From an uncultured Alistipes sp. (GTDB lineage: Bacteria; Bacteroidota; Bacteroidia; Bacteroidales; Rikenellaceae): 64,000 nt of DNA. The DNA is taken from NCBI RefSeq assembly GCF_963931675.1, contig NZ_OZ007039.1:3313719-3377718 (forward strand). The letters run 5' to 3'. Made by a program: the position numbers and the translations under genes. The first letter of the stretch is position 1, and each line of letters starts with the position of its first letter. The notes under the pieces are model-generated. The model was given only the letters and a program-made list of their open reading frames with translations. It had not been told where the DNA came from and ran no database searches. Below, piece by piece: positions 8,637-17,312 of the stretch.

Positions 8637-9251
8637 TCATAGTCCCATCTTGCGACCTTTAGATTTGGGCTTATGCCGGATATGCTGCTTTCGGGACGGT
8701 CTCTCCTCGGAAGAGTCGCTCTGCCTCTTCTTCATTCCGTTGAAAAGTTCATCAGCATAAGGTCTTCTGCCTGTCATCCTGACAAAGCGGGCATCGAGTT
8801 CACGATATGCCTTTTCAGCCTTGGCGGAACACTCTTCCGAAGAAGTCCTCCTGTCAATACCATACTTAGCAAGGAAATCGGGACGGATATGGATGGTGTC
8901 GTGAACATTGTCGGGGAAATGTGCAATCTGCTCCAACTTCTCCAACTCCTCGTTCAGTTTATTGAGATAAGGCACGGGAGGGCGTTCACAGATACTCTCG
9001 AAGATATTCTCCACGGCTCGTGTCAGCCTTGCATCCACCTCAAGCACATCGGGTATCTCTCCCGTTGCTCTTTTCTGCCGATAGATTGCAGGATCCATAT
9101 CCTCCAACTGATGATACAGACGGTAATCTTCCGTAAGTCCGAAGTAATCCTGCATCGACTGCGGAATATTCCAATTCTGCATCAGTGACCAATAGAGGCA
9201 CGAGATGACCTCTTGGCATCTCTTCTCGTCTGATTTTAAGTTACTGTACAT
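8637..9251 (-). CDS. Conserved tra operon protein in the traH position
   Basis: 204 aa soluble, mainly helical protein with no signal peptide or membrane helix. The C-terminus is very basic (KRQSDSS, RKQHIRHKPKSKGRK), suggesting nucleic acid or membrane contact. It occupies the slot between traG and traI where CTnDOT has traH. I do not recognise a domain and cannot confirm that it is homologous to traH. Confidence 0.6.
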   Translation of the reverse strand: MYSNLKSDEKRCQEVISCLYWSLMQNWNIPQSMQDYFGLTEDYRLYHQLEDMDPAIYRQKRATGEIPDVLEVDARLTRAVENIFESICERPPVPYLNKLNEELEKLEQIAHFPDNVHDTIHIRPDFLAKYGIDRRTSSEECSAKAEKAYRELDARFVRMTGRRPYADELFNGMKKRQSDSSEERPSRKQHIRHKPKSKGRKMGL

Positions 9252-9282
9252 ACTTCAAATGTTTAATGGTGAATAAAATGGG

Positions 9283-11781
9283 TTACTTGCTTCGCTTGCT
9301 CTCGGCAAGCTGCTTGATGGCGAGTTCGATATTACCGTCCAACTTCTCGGTGAGTCGCTGCAACTCCAGTTTCTCGGTCTCCTCGGTGGTGTAGCAGTAG
9401 TACTCTTCGGGAGATACCTCCGTGGCATAGACTGCCGACTGTGCTCCGCCAAGACCTATCCACACCTCCTTGTACTTCCTGCCAGGAGCATTGGAGAGGT
9501 TGATGGAGAGAATCTGTGCACGCTCCTTGTCGGTGAGTCCGAGCAAAGCCTGTATCTCATCGAACTTGTTCACATACTTACGCTGGTCGAGAAGAATCTT
9601 GCAGTCGCTGTTGTTGATGATGGTACCCTTGACGATAGAGGAAGAGATGATGTCCTCGACCTCCTGCGTTACCACAACTGCTTCGCCGAAGAACTTACGC
9701 ACGGTCTTGAAGAGGTACTTCAGGTACTCGGCCATGCCCTCCTTGCTGATGGCTTTCCAAGCCTCCTCCAAGAGTATCATCTTGCGGATGCCCTTCAGCC
9801 TACGCATCTTGTTGATGAAGGTCTCCATAATGATAATGGTCACTATCGGGAAGAGTACCTTGTTGTCCTTGATGTTATCCAACTCGAAGACGATAAACCG
9901 CTTGTTCAAGAGGTCCAGCTGCTTGTCGGAGTTCAGGAGGAAATCATATTCGCCACCTTTGTAGTAAGGCTCCAAGACATTGAGGAATCCCCATACATCG
10001 AAGTCCTTCTCGCGTGTACGCTTCTCTTTAAGTATCTCCTGATACTCGTCACGGATAAACTCATAGAAGGTGTTGAACGAGGGCTTGATGCTCTTGTCGG
10101 CACGAATACGCTCCAAGAAAAGATTCACCGCATTGGAGAGCGCCACCTCCTCGGCTCTCGTCGGTGGCTCATCGTCCCTTTTCCACAGCGTGAGGATAAG
10201 TGTCTTGATGGACTCCTTCTTCTCAATGTCGAACACACCGTCCTCGACATAGAAAGGATTGAAGGCTATCGGATCACTCTCCTCGTAGGTAAAGTAGATA
10301 CCATCCTCGCCACCTGTACGGGCATTGATAAGGTTGCACAACCCCTGATAAGAGTTACCCGTATCGACAAGCAACACATGCGTACCTTGCTCGTAGTACT
10401 GTCTTACCATATGGTTGGTGAAGAAGGACTTTCCACTGCCCGAAGGACCGAGGATGAACTTGTTGCGGTTGGTGATGATACCACGCTTCATAGGCAAATC
10501 CGAAATATCCAGATGGATAGGCTTGCCCGTCAAGCGGTCCACCATACGCATACCGAACGGAGAGAGTGAATCCTGTCCTGTGGTCTCCTCGATGAAGAGG
10601 CATAGTGCCTGCTCGATAAAGGTGTAGAAGGACTCCTCGGCAGGGAAATCGCCTGCATTGCCTGGTATAGCAGCCCAGAACAGAGTCGGTGTATCCACCG
10701 TATTGTGTCGGGGCTTGGCCTCCATCAAGGCGAGATGACTGCCTACATCGTTCTTTACACGCTTGAGGCGTTCCCTATCATCGCTCCACGCGAAGACATT
10801 GCAGTGGGCGCGGATAGCCGTCAGCCCCTGGCTGTGTGCCTCGTTCAGGTACTCCTCAATCCACTCGCGGTTAATCTGGTTGGAGCGACTGTAACGCGAT
10901 AGCGAGTGCATATTGCGTGCTGTCTGCTCGAACTTACGCAGCATCTCCGCAGAGTCATCGATGAAGAGGTACTGGTTCACGATGTGGTTGCAGGTGAGCA
11001 ATACTCCGATAGGTGCAGCAAACGAGAGGCGGCAATCGCTACGGTCTGTTGAGAGACGCTCGTAACGGCTGTCGGTAGCCACGCTTGTCGGCAGGTCTTC
11101 GGGATCGGAGAGCGTATGCAGACAGAGGTAGTTGTCGCCAATCTTCATCTTGCCAGCTCCGAGGGTGATGTCCTGCAAGCAGGTGGTGTCCTCCTGCGAG
11201 AGCGAGAAATACTTCTCGATGATGCCCGCAGTTGACTCCGTGCCTGTAATCTCATCGCCCGTAAGACGTGTAAGCGTGATGAATCCGCTGTCGTTGATGA
11301 TACGCTCGAACTGCTCGCAATACTCCAGGAATCGGCTCACCGCCTCCTTGTCCTGCATCTCCTTCGGGATAATGAAGCCACGGGTAAGGGCATTGAAACT
11401 GCTGGTCGTGCGGCTATGCTCCTTGGTGGTCTTGGTGAGGAACAGATAACAAGTGTGCTTCAGGTAAGGACGCTCATTGAAGTGTCGCTCGAAAGAGCGG
11501 CTGAGGAAACTGAGGTCTTCCTTCTGCAACTCGGGGGTGTAGCTCTCCTCAATGAAGAAGTCCTGCTTATGCACGATACTGTAGTTCGGCAAGACCTTGA
11601 CCGCCTTGGTCCACGCCGAGTGTATCGCCTCATACTCCGCCTGTGTGACGGTGAAGAGTTCGGGAAGCTCCACACGATAGCAGACCGTGATGTCGGCATC
11701 CTTGCTGATGATGCAGTCGTGCTCAACCGACAGAATCGGGAACTTGCTTTCGAGGGTAGCTGCTTTCATTACATTTCTCAT
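9283..11781 (-). CDS. traG: Conjugative transposon ATPase TraG (VirB4-like)
   Basis: 832 aa. Walker A is FILGPSGSGKSFFTN (about residue 450) and Walker B is RKMILLEEAWKAI (about 675), followed by the TQEVEDI sensor motif. The N-terminal TraG-P-loop domain contains the family stretch SRYSRSNQINREWIEEYLNE. It powers assembly of the secretion apparatus. The ATG at 11781 overlaps the traF stop by 4 nt. The C-terminal Lys/Glu-rich tail is usual for the family. Confidence 0.95.
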   Translation of the reverse strand: MRNVMKAATLESKFPILSVEHDCIISKDADITVCYRVELPELFTVTQAEYEAIHSAWTKAVKVLPNYSIVHKQDFFIEESYTPELQKEDLSFLSRSFERHFNERPYLKHTCYLFLTKTTKEHSRTTSSFNALTRGFIIPKEMQDKEAVSRFLEYCEQFERIINDSGFITLTRLTGDEITGTESTAGIIEKYFSLSQEDTTCLQDITLGAGKMKIGDNYLCLHTLSDPEDLPTSVATDSRYERLSTDRSDCRLSFAAPIGVLLTCNHIVNQYLFIDDSAEMLRKFEQTARNMHSLSRYSRSNQINREWIEEYLNEAHSQGLTAIRAHCNVFAWSDDRERLKRVKNDVGSHLALMEAKPRHNTVDTPTLFWAAIPGNAGDFPAEESFYTFIEQALCLFIEETTGQDSLSPFGMRMVDRLTGKPIHLDISDLPMKRGIITNRNKFILGPSGSGKSFFTNHMVRQYYEQGTHVLLVDTGNSYQGLCNLINARTGGEDGIYFTYEESDPIAFNPFYVEDGVFDIEKKESIKTLILTLWKRDDEPPTRAEEVALSNAVNLFLERIRADKSIKPSFNTFYEFIRDEYQEILKEKRTREKDFDVWGFLNVLEPYYKGGEYDFLLNSDKQLDLLNKRFIVFELDNIKDNKVLFPIVTIIIMETFINKMRRLKGIRKMILLEEAWKAISKEGMAEYLKYLFKTVRKFFGEAVVVTQEVEDIISSSIVKGTIINNSDCKILLDQRKYVNKFDEIQALLGLTDKERAQILSINLSNAPGRKYKEVWIGLGGAQSAVYATEVSPEEYYCYTTEETEKLELQRLTEKLDGNIELAIKQLAESKRSK

Positions 11782-12110
11782 GACTTTCTGTTTTTGAGGT
11801 TAGGAATAATCAATCGCAAGAATCGCTTGCGGTTGATGATGTAGCGGGGATGGTTCTTTGCAGCCTGTATCTTCATCAAGCCCCACTCGCCATACTTGGC
11901 ATTGAGGTGGAAGGTCGCCCAGACAAGTACCGAAGCGGAGATGACTCCCAGTGCGATACATATCCATTGATTCACGCCTGCCATATACAGCACCATAAAG
12001 GCAATGAGTATGGCAAGCAGACCGCCGGCGAAGATGAAGAGGTATTGGCTGCGTAGCCCCTTGAACTCGGGGCTACGACCAATCCCTTTGTTGATTTGAT
12101 AGACCGCCAT
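11778..12110 (-). CDS. traF: Conjugative transposon protein TraF (DUF4133, VirB3-like)
   Basis: 110 aa small inner-membrane protein with two adjacent membrane helices (YLFIFAGGLLAILIAFMVLYM and ICIALGVISASVLVWATF). It begins MAVYQINKGIGRSPEFKGLR, the characteristic start of this family. It is joined to traG by a 4-nt overlap and to traE by a 1-nt gap. Confidence 0.9.
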   Translation of the reverse strand: MAVYQINKGIGRSPEFKGLRSQYLFIFAGGLLAILIAFMVLYMAGVNQWICIALGVISASVLVWATFHLNAKYGEWGLMKIQAAKNHPRYIINRKRFLRLIIPNLKNRKS

Positions 12111-12111
12111 A

Positions 12112-12408
12112 TTAGAGGAAGAATGAACGGAGAATAGTGGCGGCTACAATGAGGAAGATACAGGCACCGAACCAAGAGGCTGCGGTCTTCGAGGTGTCGG
12201 GGTCGCCCGAAGAGAACTTCGAATAGACCTTCACGCCACCAATAAGACCGACTACGGCTCCCACTGCGTAAATCAACTTGGTACCGGGGTCGAAATACGA
12301 TGTTACCATGTTGGTAGCCTCGGTGATACCTGCGATACCGTTACCCTGTGCGTAAGCACCTACTGTTGCAAGCATAAATGCTGCTGCGAATAATACTTTT
12401 TTCTTCAT
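12112..12408 (-). CDS. traE: Conjugative transposon protein TraE (DUF4134, VirB2-like)
   Basis: 98 aa with a signal-peptide-like start (MKKKVLFAAAFMLATVGAYA) and two more hydrophobic segments (KLIYAVGAVVGLIGGVKVYS and WFGACIFLIVAATILRSFF). The layout resembles VirB2-type pilins. It is the first gene of the long tra operon; a promoter and an operator-like motif lie upstream. In CTnDOT the same operon is controlled at this point. Confidence 0.88.
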   Translation of the reverse strand: MKKKVLFAAAFMLATVGAYAQGNGIAGITEATNMVTSYFDPGTKLIYAVGAVVGLIGGVKVYSKFSSGDPDTSKTAASWFGACIFLIVAATILRSFFL

Positions 12409-12410
12409 AC

Positions 12411-12448
12411 GTCGAAATGTTTTTTAGTTATACAAAAAGTGATTTCGA
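12411..12448 (-). promoter_or_regulatory. Inverted repeat in the traE 5' leader
   Basis: GTCGAAAT and ATTTCGAC form a perfect 8-bp inverted repeat within about 40 bp directly ahead of the traE start. In the transcript it would form a stem near the ribosome binding region. Confidence 0.45.
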
Positions 12449-12451
12449 CTG

Positions 12452-12485
12452 CGAATATATAGCACTTAATCCATTGATTTTCAAA
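12452..12485 (-). promoter_or_regulatory. Putative traE promoter
   Basis: On the minus strand TTTG (12485-12482) is followed after 22 nt by TATATTCG, one mismatch from the Bacteroidetes -7 box TAnnTTTG. The spacer is longer than the usual 19-21, so this is tentative. Confidence 0.4.
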
Positions 12486-12498
12486 TCGGTCTATACGC

Positions 12499-12523
12499 GT
12501 CATAACGTGTCGTCAGATGTCAT
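12499..12523 (-). promoter_or_regulatory. TGAC-repeat operator motif, site 1 (traE)
   Basis: On the minus strand, half-sites TGAC, CGAC and TGAC start exactly 10 bp apart inside a 25-bp block. The block closely matches blocks upstream of the mob and topoisomerase operons. It lies 14 bp beyond the putative -33 element of traE. Confidence 0.55.
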
Positions 12524-12614
12524 ATTTGGGGTCTTTTGAAGGGTGGATTTTGGGGTAAAAAGAGGGACAAGAAGGCTTGTTTGAAGGATGAAATTTCAAC
12601 CTTATATTGTCGGG

Positions 12615-12661
12615 TTAAGCGGGCGAAAACTTCCAAAAATCACAAGTTTTTGCCCGCTTAA
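12615..12661. repeat. 18-bp stem hairpin between traE and abiEi
   Basis: TTAAGCGGGCGAAAACTT pairs with AAGTTTTTGCCCGCTTAA (one wobble) around an 11-nt loop. It lies between two divergent transcription units. No T-run follows, so it may mark the edge of the inserted AbiE cargo or insulate the units. The rest of 12524-12703 shows nothing else. Confidence 0.5.
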
Positions 12662-12703
12662 AGAGCAAAAAGTATAGGTGTAATGAAATAAACAATGGAT
12701 TCT

Positions 12704-12734
12704 TTTGTCACTTCGCAATATTTTCATACCTTTG
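12704..12734 (+). promoter_or_regulatory. abiE promoter 1
   Basis: TTTG at 12704-12707, a 19-nt spacer, then TACCTTTG at 12727-12734: a perfect match to the Bacteroidetes -33/-7 consensus, 50 nt upstream of abiEi. Confidence 0.8.
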
Positions 12735-12736
12735 TG

Positions 12737-12763
12737 GTCGGAAAAAAACGCTTTTATTCCGAC
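12737..12763 (+). promoter_or_regulatory. Candidate AbiEi operator
   Basis: GTCGGAA (12737-12743) and TTCCGAC (12757-12763) form a perfect inverted repeat starting 2 nt after the -7 box, across the expected transcription start. AbiEi antitoxins are known to repress their own operon through inverted repeats. Confidence 0.5.
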
Positions 12764-12784
12764 TTAAAATAGGCTAAAAATCGT

Positions 12785-13399
12785 ATGCAAAGGACTGTGG
12801 AACATAAAGTTAAGGCAAAGATAACCTACGCAAGATATGGCGAGGTGTTTTTTGTGTCTACATTCCATCAATTTGATGTGGAATATGTAACCAAACTCCT
12901 TGCTCAATTTGAGAAAGAGGGTTTGATTACACGAATAGCCAAAGGCGTATATGTTAAGGCAAAAAAAACACGATTTGGAGTGGTATATCCTTCTGCTTTT
13001 GAACTGGTAACGGAGATTGCCAAGAGAGATAAGGCTATAGTATTTCCAACAGGTGAAACCGCTGCTAATAGATTGGGATTTTCCACACAAGTCCCAATGA
13101 ATGCTTGTTTCATAACATCAGGAACTCCAAGAACTCTGAAATTGGGCAATAGAACTGTAACATTAAAACATGGCGTTCCAAGAAATTTTGCATACAAAGG
13201 AAAACTAATGCCCGAATTGGTACAGGCTCTTCGTAGCATTGGAGAGGATAATATAACAGAGAGCGTGGAAAAAAGAGTTGCTCAACTATTATCTGCAACA
13301 CCTGAAACAGAAACAATTGAACACGATCTATTATTGGCACCGGTATGGGTAAGACAAATTATAAAAAGAAACCTCAAAACGGATACTGACAATGAGTAA
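12785..13399 (+). CDS. AbiEi-family antitoxin (DUF6088-type)
   Basis: 204 aa. It has an N-terminal winged helix (FHQFDVEYVTKLLAQFEKEG, then LITRIAKGVYVKAK) followed by the AbiEi antitoxin domain (AIVFPTGETAANRLGFS and GKLMPELVQALRSIGEDN). It is cotranscribed with the nucleotidyltransferase toxin gene, which it overlaps by 8 nt, and would neutralise it and repress the operon. The pair runs against the tra operon, has its own promoter and terminator, and splits traD from traE, so it is cargo added to the tra region. Confidence 0.85.
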   Translation: MQRTVEHKVKAKITYARYGEVFFVSTFHQFDVEYVTKLLAQFEKEGLITRIAKGVYVKAKKTRFGVVYPSAFELVTEIAKRDKAIVFPTGETAANRLGFSTQVPMNACFITSGTPRTLKLGNRTVTLKHGVPRNFAYKGKLMPELVQALRSIGEDNITESVEKRVAQLLSATPETETIEHDLLLAPVWVRQIIKRNLKTDTDNE

Positions 13400-14450
13400 A
13401 TGGATAGACTTTTCGATAGATGAACGCAAGGCCATGATACAGGGCGTTGTGGAAGCAAAGAATATTGATGAAGCCGCAGCGGAGAAAGATTGGTGGGTAA
13501 CAGCCATATTGTACGCCTTGTTCCACACAAAGGCTTCCGAGTATCTACTTTTCAAAGGCGGTACAAGTTTGAGTAAAGGTTGGGATATTATAGACCGTTT
13601 CAGTGAAGATATTGACTTGGCTCTTGGTCGTGACTTCTTCTTAAATGAAATGAATCTGTCGTGTGCCAACTGCACCAGCAACACTCAAATCCACAAGTTC
13701 AGAGAAAAGGCTCAGGATTATCTTTTCGGTGAATTTAAAGATGACTTGAAAGAACAACTGGCAAATTTAGGGTTGGATGTGATTGTACTTGCAGAAAATG
13801 AAGTCGTTGATGAAAATGGTGAACTAAAGAAGGTGGATCACGATAAAGACCCATCTGTGATTTTTGTTCAATATCCATCACTCTATAATAGCGACGCTCC
13901 CTATGCAATACCGACTGTGAAGATTGAAATCAGTGTCCTTTCTATGGCTGAACCATACGAAATGAAACGCATATCTTCATTGGTTGAACAGGTCTATAAG
14001 AATGAAGATGTTGATTCTGATATTGTTCAGACCATCAAGACCGTGAGTCCTGCAAGGACATTCTTAGAGAAGGCATTTTTGCTTTGTGAGGAATACCAAA
14101 AGAAAGAGCCAAGAACATATCGTATGTCTCGCCATTTCTATGATTTGGAAAAGTTATCACATACCGATTATATGGATAAGGCATTGAATGACTCTAACCT
14201 TTATTATGACATTGTAGAGCATAGAAAGAAATTCTATCATGTCGGATATGTAGATTATGATAAGGAACTGCCAGAATCCATTACGATTGTTCCAAGTGAA
14301 GAACTTGTCCCGAAATATGAGGTGGACTACAGCGATATGCGTTCCAGCTTTATCTATGGAGAGGCTCTGGAGTTTGCAGATTTGCTCAAGTTCCTCGAAA
14401 CGTTGCAGGAACGATTCCGAAAAGTTCCTCCAAGAGCAACAGCAGAGTAA
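13392..14450 (+). CDS. AbiEii-family nucleotidyltransferase toxin
   Basis: 352 aa. The nucleotidyltransferase motif is intact: LLFKGGTSLSKGWDIIDRFS followed by EDIDLAL, the GG(S/T)xLSK...SEDIDL signature of type IV toxins such as AbiEii/AbiGii. A later TARTFLEKAF-like helix (SPARTFLEKAFLL) and a C-terminal helical region complete the fold. Such toxins abort phage infection and also stabilise mobile elements. Partner of the upstream antitoxin. Confidence 0.9.
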   Translation: MSKWIDFSIDERKAMIQGVVEAKNIDEAAAEKDWWVTAILYALFHTKASEYLLFKGGTSLSKGWDIIDRFSEDIDLALGRDFFLNEMNLSCANCTSNTQIHKFREKAQDYLFGEFKDDLKEQLANLGLDVIVLAENEVVDENGELKKVDHDKDPSVIFVQYPSLYNSDAPYAIPTVKIEISVLSMAEPYEMKRISSLVEQVYKNEDVDSDIVQTIKTVSPARTFLEKAFLLCEEYQKKEPRTYRMSRHFYDLEKLSHTDYMDKALNDSNLYYDIVEHRKKFYHVGYVDYDKELPESITIVPSEELVPKYEVDYSDMRSSFIYGEALEFADLLKFLETLQERFRKVPPRATAE

Positions 14451-14471
14451 TTATAGCTTAAACAACATAGC

Positions 14472-14514
14472 AAGGCAAGAATCATAATGCACGAGGCATT
14501 ACGATACTTGCCTT
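14472..14514 (+). terminator. Terminator hairpin after abiEii
   Basis: A 19-bp imperfect stem (AAGGCAAGAATCATAATGC against GCATTACGATACTTGCCTT) with a 5-nt loop, 21 nt after the abiEii stop. Confidence 0.6.
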
Positions 14515-14543
14515 ACTTGTTAATTAAAATAGCGGACTCCATA

Positions 14544-14582
14544 AAAAACGCTGGCACCACGATTCACATCGGAGTGCCAGCC
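14544..14582 (-). terminator. Terminator of the traABCD operon
   Basis: Read on the minus strand, GCTGGCAC...GTGCCAGC forms a perfect 8-bp stem followed by GTTTTTTAT, a standard intrinsic terminator 43 nt after traD. It shows that traA-D and traE onward are separate transcription units. Confidence 0.8.
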
Positions 14583-14624
14583 AACATTGTTTAAGTAATA
14601 AAAATCATTAACCATGTACAAATA

Positions 14625-15413
14625 CTAAGCATACTTATTTATATCGAACGACTTGACTTTACTTGCTTTCCTTCGTTTAGGCAGAGGATTTCCATTAGCA
14701 TCCAAACATTCTTGGAGCAACTGATTTACTTTATCTCCATTGCTTACCTTATTGACAAGGAAGTCCAATATCACCGTATTAGCCAACTTATGATGGATGG
14801 TTGATGCTGCACGAATAGACTTCTGCTCGTCATGATTATCTGAGTTTAGCACATCCACAAGGTTGTTCATATCCTCATATGTTAAGGACTTGTCAAAGTC
14901 CGGATCAGGTATTACTCCTTCAGGCTCCATCAACTCACGCTTATCCTCTTCGGTCAAACCCTTCTGAGGTTCGATGTTATCCTCTACATCATCGGGATTG
15001 ATGTCCTTATCTACAGGCAGTTCTACCTCTTTCAGAGGTAAAGAACGGGTCGGAATCTTCCGGTCAGCTTCAATATCGTTATAATATATGATATTGGACT
15101 TTCCCATTACCTCATTCGGATCATCATCAACAGGAGGACTCTCTTCAACCTTTTGAGGCGTTACTGTTTGGATTGGTTTAGGCTTTTCCGTAAGCAAATC
15201 CTTACCGTATATTTTCTTACGCCTTTCACGCTTGGCTTTTTCTGCCATTCGTTTCTTTCGGTACTTCCATAATCTGACACGGGTTATGCGTGCCCAGTTA
15301 TGCAGTTTGTCCCACAAACCGTAAATCTTACGGCAAAACAAGAACACCCACAGATGATAGAATACGAATAAGGCACATAAGACCTTTACTGCAAAATATA
15401 TCTTTACTTCCAT
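14625..15413 (-). CDS. traD: Conjugative transposon protein TraD
   Basis: 262 aa. An N-terminal membrane helix (VLCALFVFYHLWVFLFC) is followed by a basic stretch (RKKRMAEKAKRERRKKIYG), a long acidic, disordered region, and a C-terminal helical domain with KLANTVILDFLVNKVSNGD. Its place after the ParA and DUF3408 genes matches traD of CTnDOT-type elements. Function unknown; the domain order suggests a membrane-anchored adaptor. Confidence 0.7.
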   Translation of the reverse strand: MEVKIYFAVKVLCALFVFYHLWVFLFCRKIYGLWDKLHNWARITRVRLWKYRKKRMAEKAKRERRKKIYGKDLLTEKPKPIQTVTPQKVEESPPVDDDPNEVMGKSNIIYYNDIEADRKIPTRSLPLKEVELPVDKDINPDDVEDNIEPQKGLTEEDKRELMEPEGVIPDPDFDKSLTYEDMNNLVDVLNSDNHDEQKSIRAASTIHHKLANTVILDFLVNKVSNGDKVNQLLQECLDANGNPLPKRRKASKVKSFDINKYA

Positions 15414-15415
15414 AG

Positions 15416-15844
15416 CTAAAAGAGTTTAGTTTTACTATCCTCAAAAATCTTATTGATAGTCGTAGCATTTTCAGCAATATGGTCTTTGATAATTCTACTG
15501 ACATAGCCTGCCATACTAGTATCTGGTGCAGCAATTGATAAAAATCGCTTCATACATTCATGACTACTTCTATCAATATAGACCTGGACGAGATTTTTCA
15601 TCATATAACTACCAAGGAATCTCTTTTTATATTCAGCTTTATCAATTCCTTTTGCCGAAGAAGTATCTTCAGATAGCGATGGATTCTCTACAAGAGCAAC
15701 TATGGTCTGTTTCTTCACCATAGGAATATTAGTTCCCTGATGATTTTTGTGTTGCACAAATCGACTATAGATATACTTTACGATAACGCCTGCTGTTACC
15801 AAATAACAAGCTCCTGTTGTGATATTTACTATTGTTTCAATCAT
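15416..15844 (-). CDS. traC: DUF3408-type protein (traC position)
   Basis: 142 aa. One N-terminal membrane helix (ITTGACYLVTAGVIVKYIY) precedes a C-terminal DNA-binding-like domain resembling the DUF3408 repeat, with VYIDRSSHECMKRFLSIAAP and AGYVSRIIKDHI. The same domain ends the next protein upstream, so the two are paralogues, one membrane-anchored. Possibly they link the ParA protein and element DNA to the transfer site. Confidence 0.7.
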   Translation of the reverse strand: MIETIVNITTGACYLVTAGVIVKYIYSRFVQHKNHQGTNIPMVKKQTIVALVENPSLSEDTSSAKGIDKAEYKKRFLGSYMMKNLVQVYIDRSSHECMKRFLSIAAPDTSMAGYVSRIIKDHIAENATTINKIFEDSKTKLF

Positions 15845-15846
15845 AA

Positions 15847-16320
15847 CTAAAATGGCTTTAATGGTTTGTAATACTCTTTATTATATAACTCGTTAATCTC
15901 ATCCCAGTGTTGCTGCAAATGCTCCACAAGGATATTACTGATGTAACCTGATACACTCATATCGGGAGCAATGACAGGCAACACCCGTTTGATGCAGTCC
16001 GCCACTTCGCGGTTAATATATACGTGAGAGCGGTTTGAGGCAGGTATATTCACAAGATACCTCTCTTTATATGTACCTGTTTCCTCACGCTTCTTTCGTG
16101 GCTTGGGGGTACTCGGTTTTGAGGCTACCGCCTCAGTGCCTTCGTCCGAATCTGTATCCGAATCTGTATCCGAATCTGTATCCGAATCTGTATCCGAATC
16201 CTCGGTCTCAATGACCTTCGGCTCCTGATAGTTCGGTCTCTCCCTGCCAAAGACAGGGATATCACCGACCATAATGTCTTTGAGCATATCCTCATTGACT
16301 TCTACTTTCTTCTTAGCCAT
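15847..16320 (-). CDS. traB: DUF3408 protein (traB position)
   Basis: 157 aa. It has an acidic N-terminal half containing a DSDT repeat and a C-terminal ribbon-helix-helix-like domain (VYINREVADCIKRVLPVIAP, then SVSGYISNILVEHL). Such proteins partner ParA-like ATPases as the DNA-binding component. It is encoded 2 nt after traA, which supports a ParA/ParB-like pair. Confidence 0.75.
   Translation of the reverse strand: MAKKKVEVNEDMLKDIMVGDIPVFGRERPNYQEPKVIETEDSDTDSDTDSDTDSDTDSDEGTEAVASKPSTPKPRKKREETGTYKERYLVNIPASNRSHVYINREVADCIKRVLPVIAPDMSVSGYISNILVEHLQQHWDEINELYNKEYYKPLKPF
16146..16200 (-). repeat. 12-bp tandem repeat inside traB
   Basis: The unit CCGAATCTGTAT (plus strand) occurs four times without change, plus a partial fifth copy. 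It encodes a DSDT repeat. In-frame 12-bp units can expand or shrink without breaking the gene. Confidence 0.9.
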
Positions 16321-16322
16321 AA

Positions 16323-17081
16323 CTATTTCAGTTTAAGTTTCACAATCAGCTCATCGGCCAATTCTCCGATACCACTGCCCTTAAGAAGTTTCGCAGGAGG
16401 CGGTAACATCGTGCAGCGGAAGAATGACTTTTTCGCGTGTGTAATCTCCTTCTCATACCTGCATAGGTCAGGCAGAGTGGAATCGAGAACGGATAGGTTC
16501 AACTCTCCCATAATCTGCGAGTAGGTCTTCAACACATCCGTATTGCTACGCTTCTTGAGCCTGTTCCAGAAGAAGATGATGTCTTTAAGGGGAACATCCT
16601 TCTGGCTCTTTGCATAGTCCAATACAGTGGTGGCAAAGGATAGCGTACTCTGCATCACAATCAAATCGGGAATTGAAGGTGTAAGCACATAGTCCATATT
16701 AACTATGGTGCGGAAGACACCCGTTGATTGTACCGTTCCTGGAAGATCCACAAAGACAATATCCAAGTTCTCCTTCTCGGCAAGTTTGTCTGCCGCCTCT
16801 CTTGCCTTTTCTGCCGTAGAGCCGATGATGGGATATGCTCTCTTTTGTATGCGTTCCCATTGCTTCTCCACGAGCTGCTGATGATAGGGACTTGCAGAGA
16901 TTGCCTTCTTGTCACGCTCACGCATACGCACGAGGCTGTGCTGCGGTGAGTCGCAGTCGATGATTGCGACATTAAGGTCTTTCTCATAGTGAAGGTAGCT
17001 GGCGAGTACTACCGTAAGGGCTGACTTACCAACCCCGCCTTTCTGGTTGCTGATAGCAACTAACAAACACTCTTTACTCAT
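16323..17081 (-). CDS. traA: ParA-family ATPase TraA
   Basis: 252 aa. Deviant Walker A SNQKGGVGKSALTVVLASYL, Walker A' at VAIIDCDSPQHS and Walker B at DIVFVDLPGT. Family of chromosome- and plasmid-partition ATPases; in CTnDOT-type elements traA begins the tra region. With the DUF3408 proteins downstream it could position or partition the excised circle. A cluster of iteron-like repeats lies just upstream. Confidence 0.9.
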   Translation of the reverse strand: MSKECLLVAISNQKGGVGKSALTVVLASYLHYEKDLNVAIIDCDSPQHSLVRMRERDKKAISASPYHQQLVEKQWERIQKRAYPIIGSTAEKAREAADKLAEKENLDIVFVDLPGTVQSTGVFRTIVNMDYVLTPSIPDLIVMQSTLSFATTVLDYAKSQKDVPLKDIIFFWNRLKKRSNTDVLKTYSQIMGELNLSVLDSTLPDLCRYEKEITHAKKSFFRCTMLPPPAKLLKGSGIGELADELIVKLKLK

Positions 17082-17123
17082 AATACTTAAAATTTAAATT
17101 GTTAATAAATAAGTTAACTGTCT

Positions 17124-17312
17124 CTTCCAATATCCCGTGAACGCATCCTTCCAACTATCCATTAGCGGTTGTTTGCACTATCAGAATCTTCCGTTGTTCC
17201 GACCATCGTAGCAACCGTTATCGGATACTTCCGACTATCCAACCGCTACTGGTCGGTATATTGGTCATGACCTTCCGTTAACTGTCATATCCGACATTGC
17301 TTCCAACTATCC
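17124..17312. repeat. Iteron-like repeats between traA and mob genes
   Basis: CTTCCAACTATCC at 17148-17160 and 17300-17312 and CTTCCGACTATCC at 17228-17240 are direct repeats 72-80 bp apart, with a weaker copy at 17124 (CTTCCAATATCCC). Interspersed are other CTTCCG or ATTCCG runs and two copies of CCGTTATCGG (near 17215 and 17352). No gene fits this stretch. It lies between a ParA gene and the mob genes, so a centromere-like site or part of oriT is likely. Confidence 0.6.

Noticed and set aside
16146..16200. CRISPR-like array
   Set aside because: The repeats are adjacent 12-bp coding units without spacers; no CRISPR array or cas genes are seen in the window.
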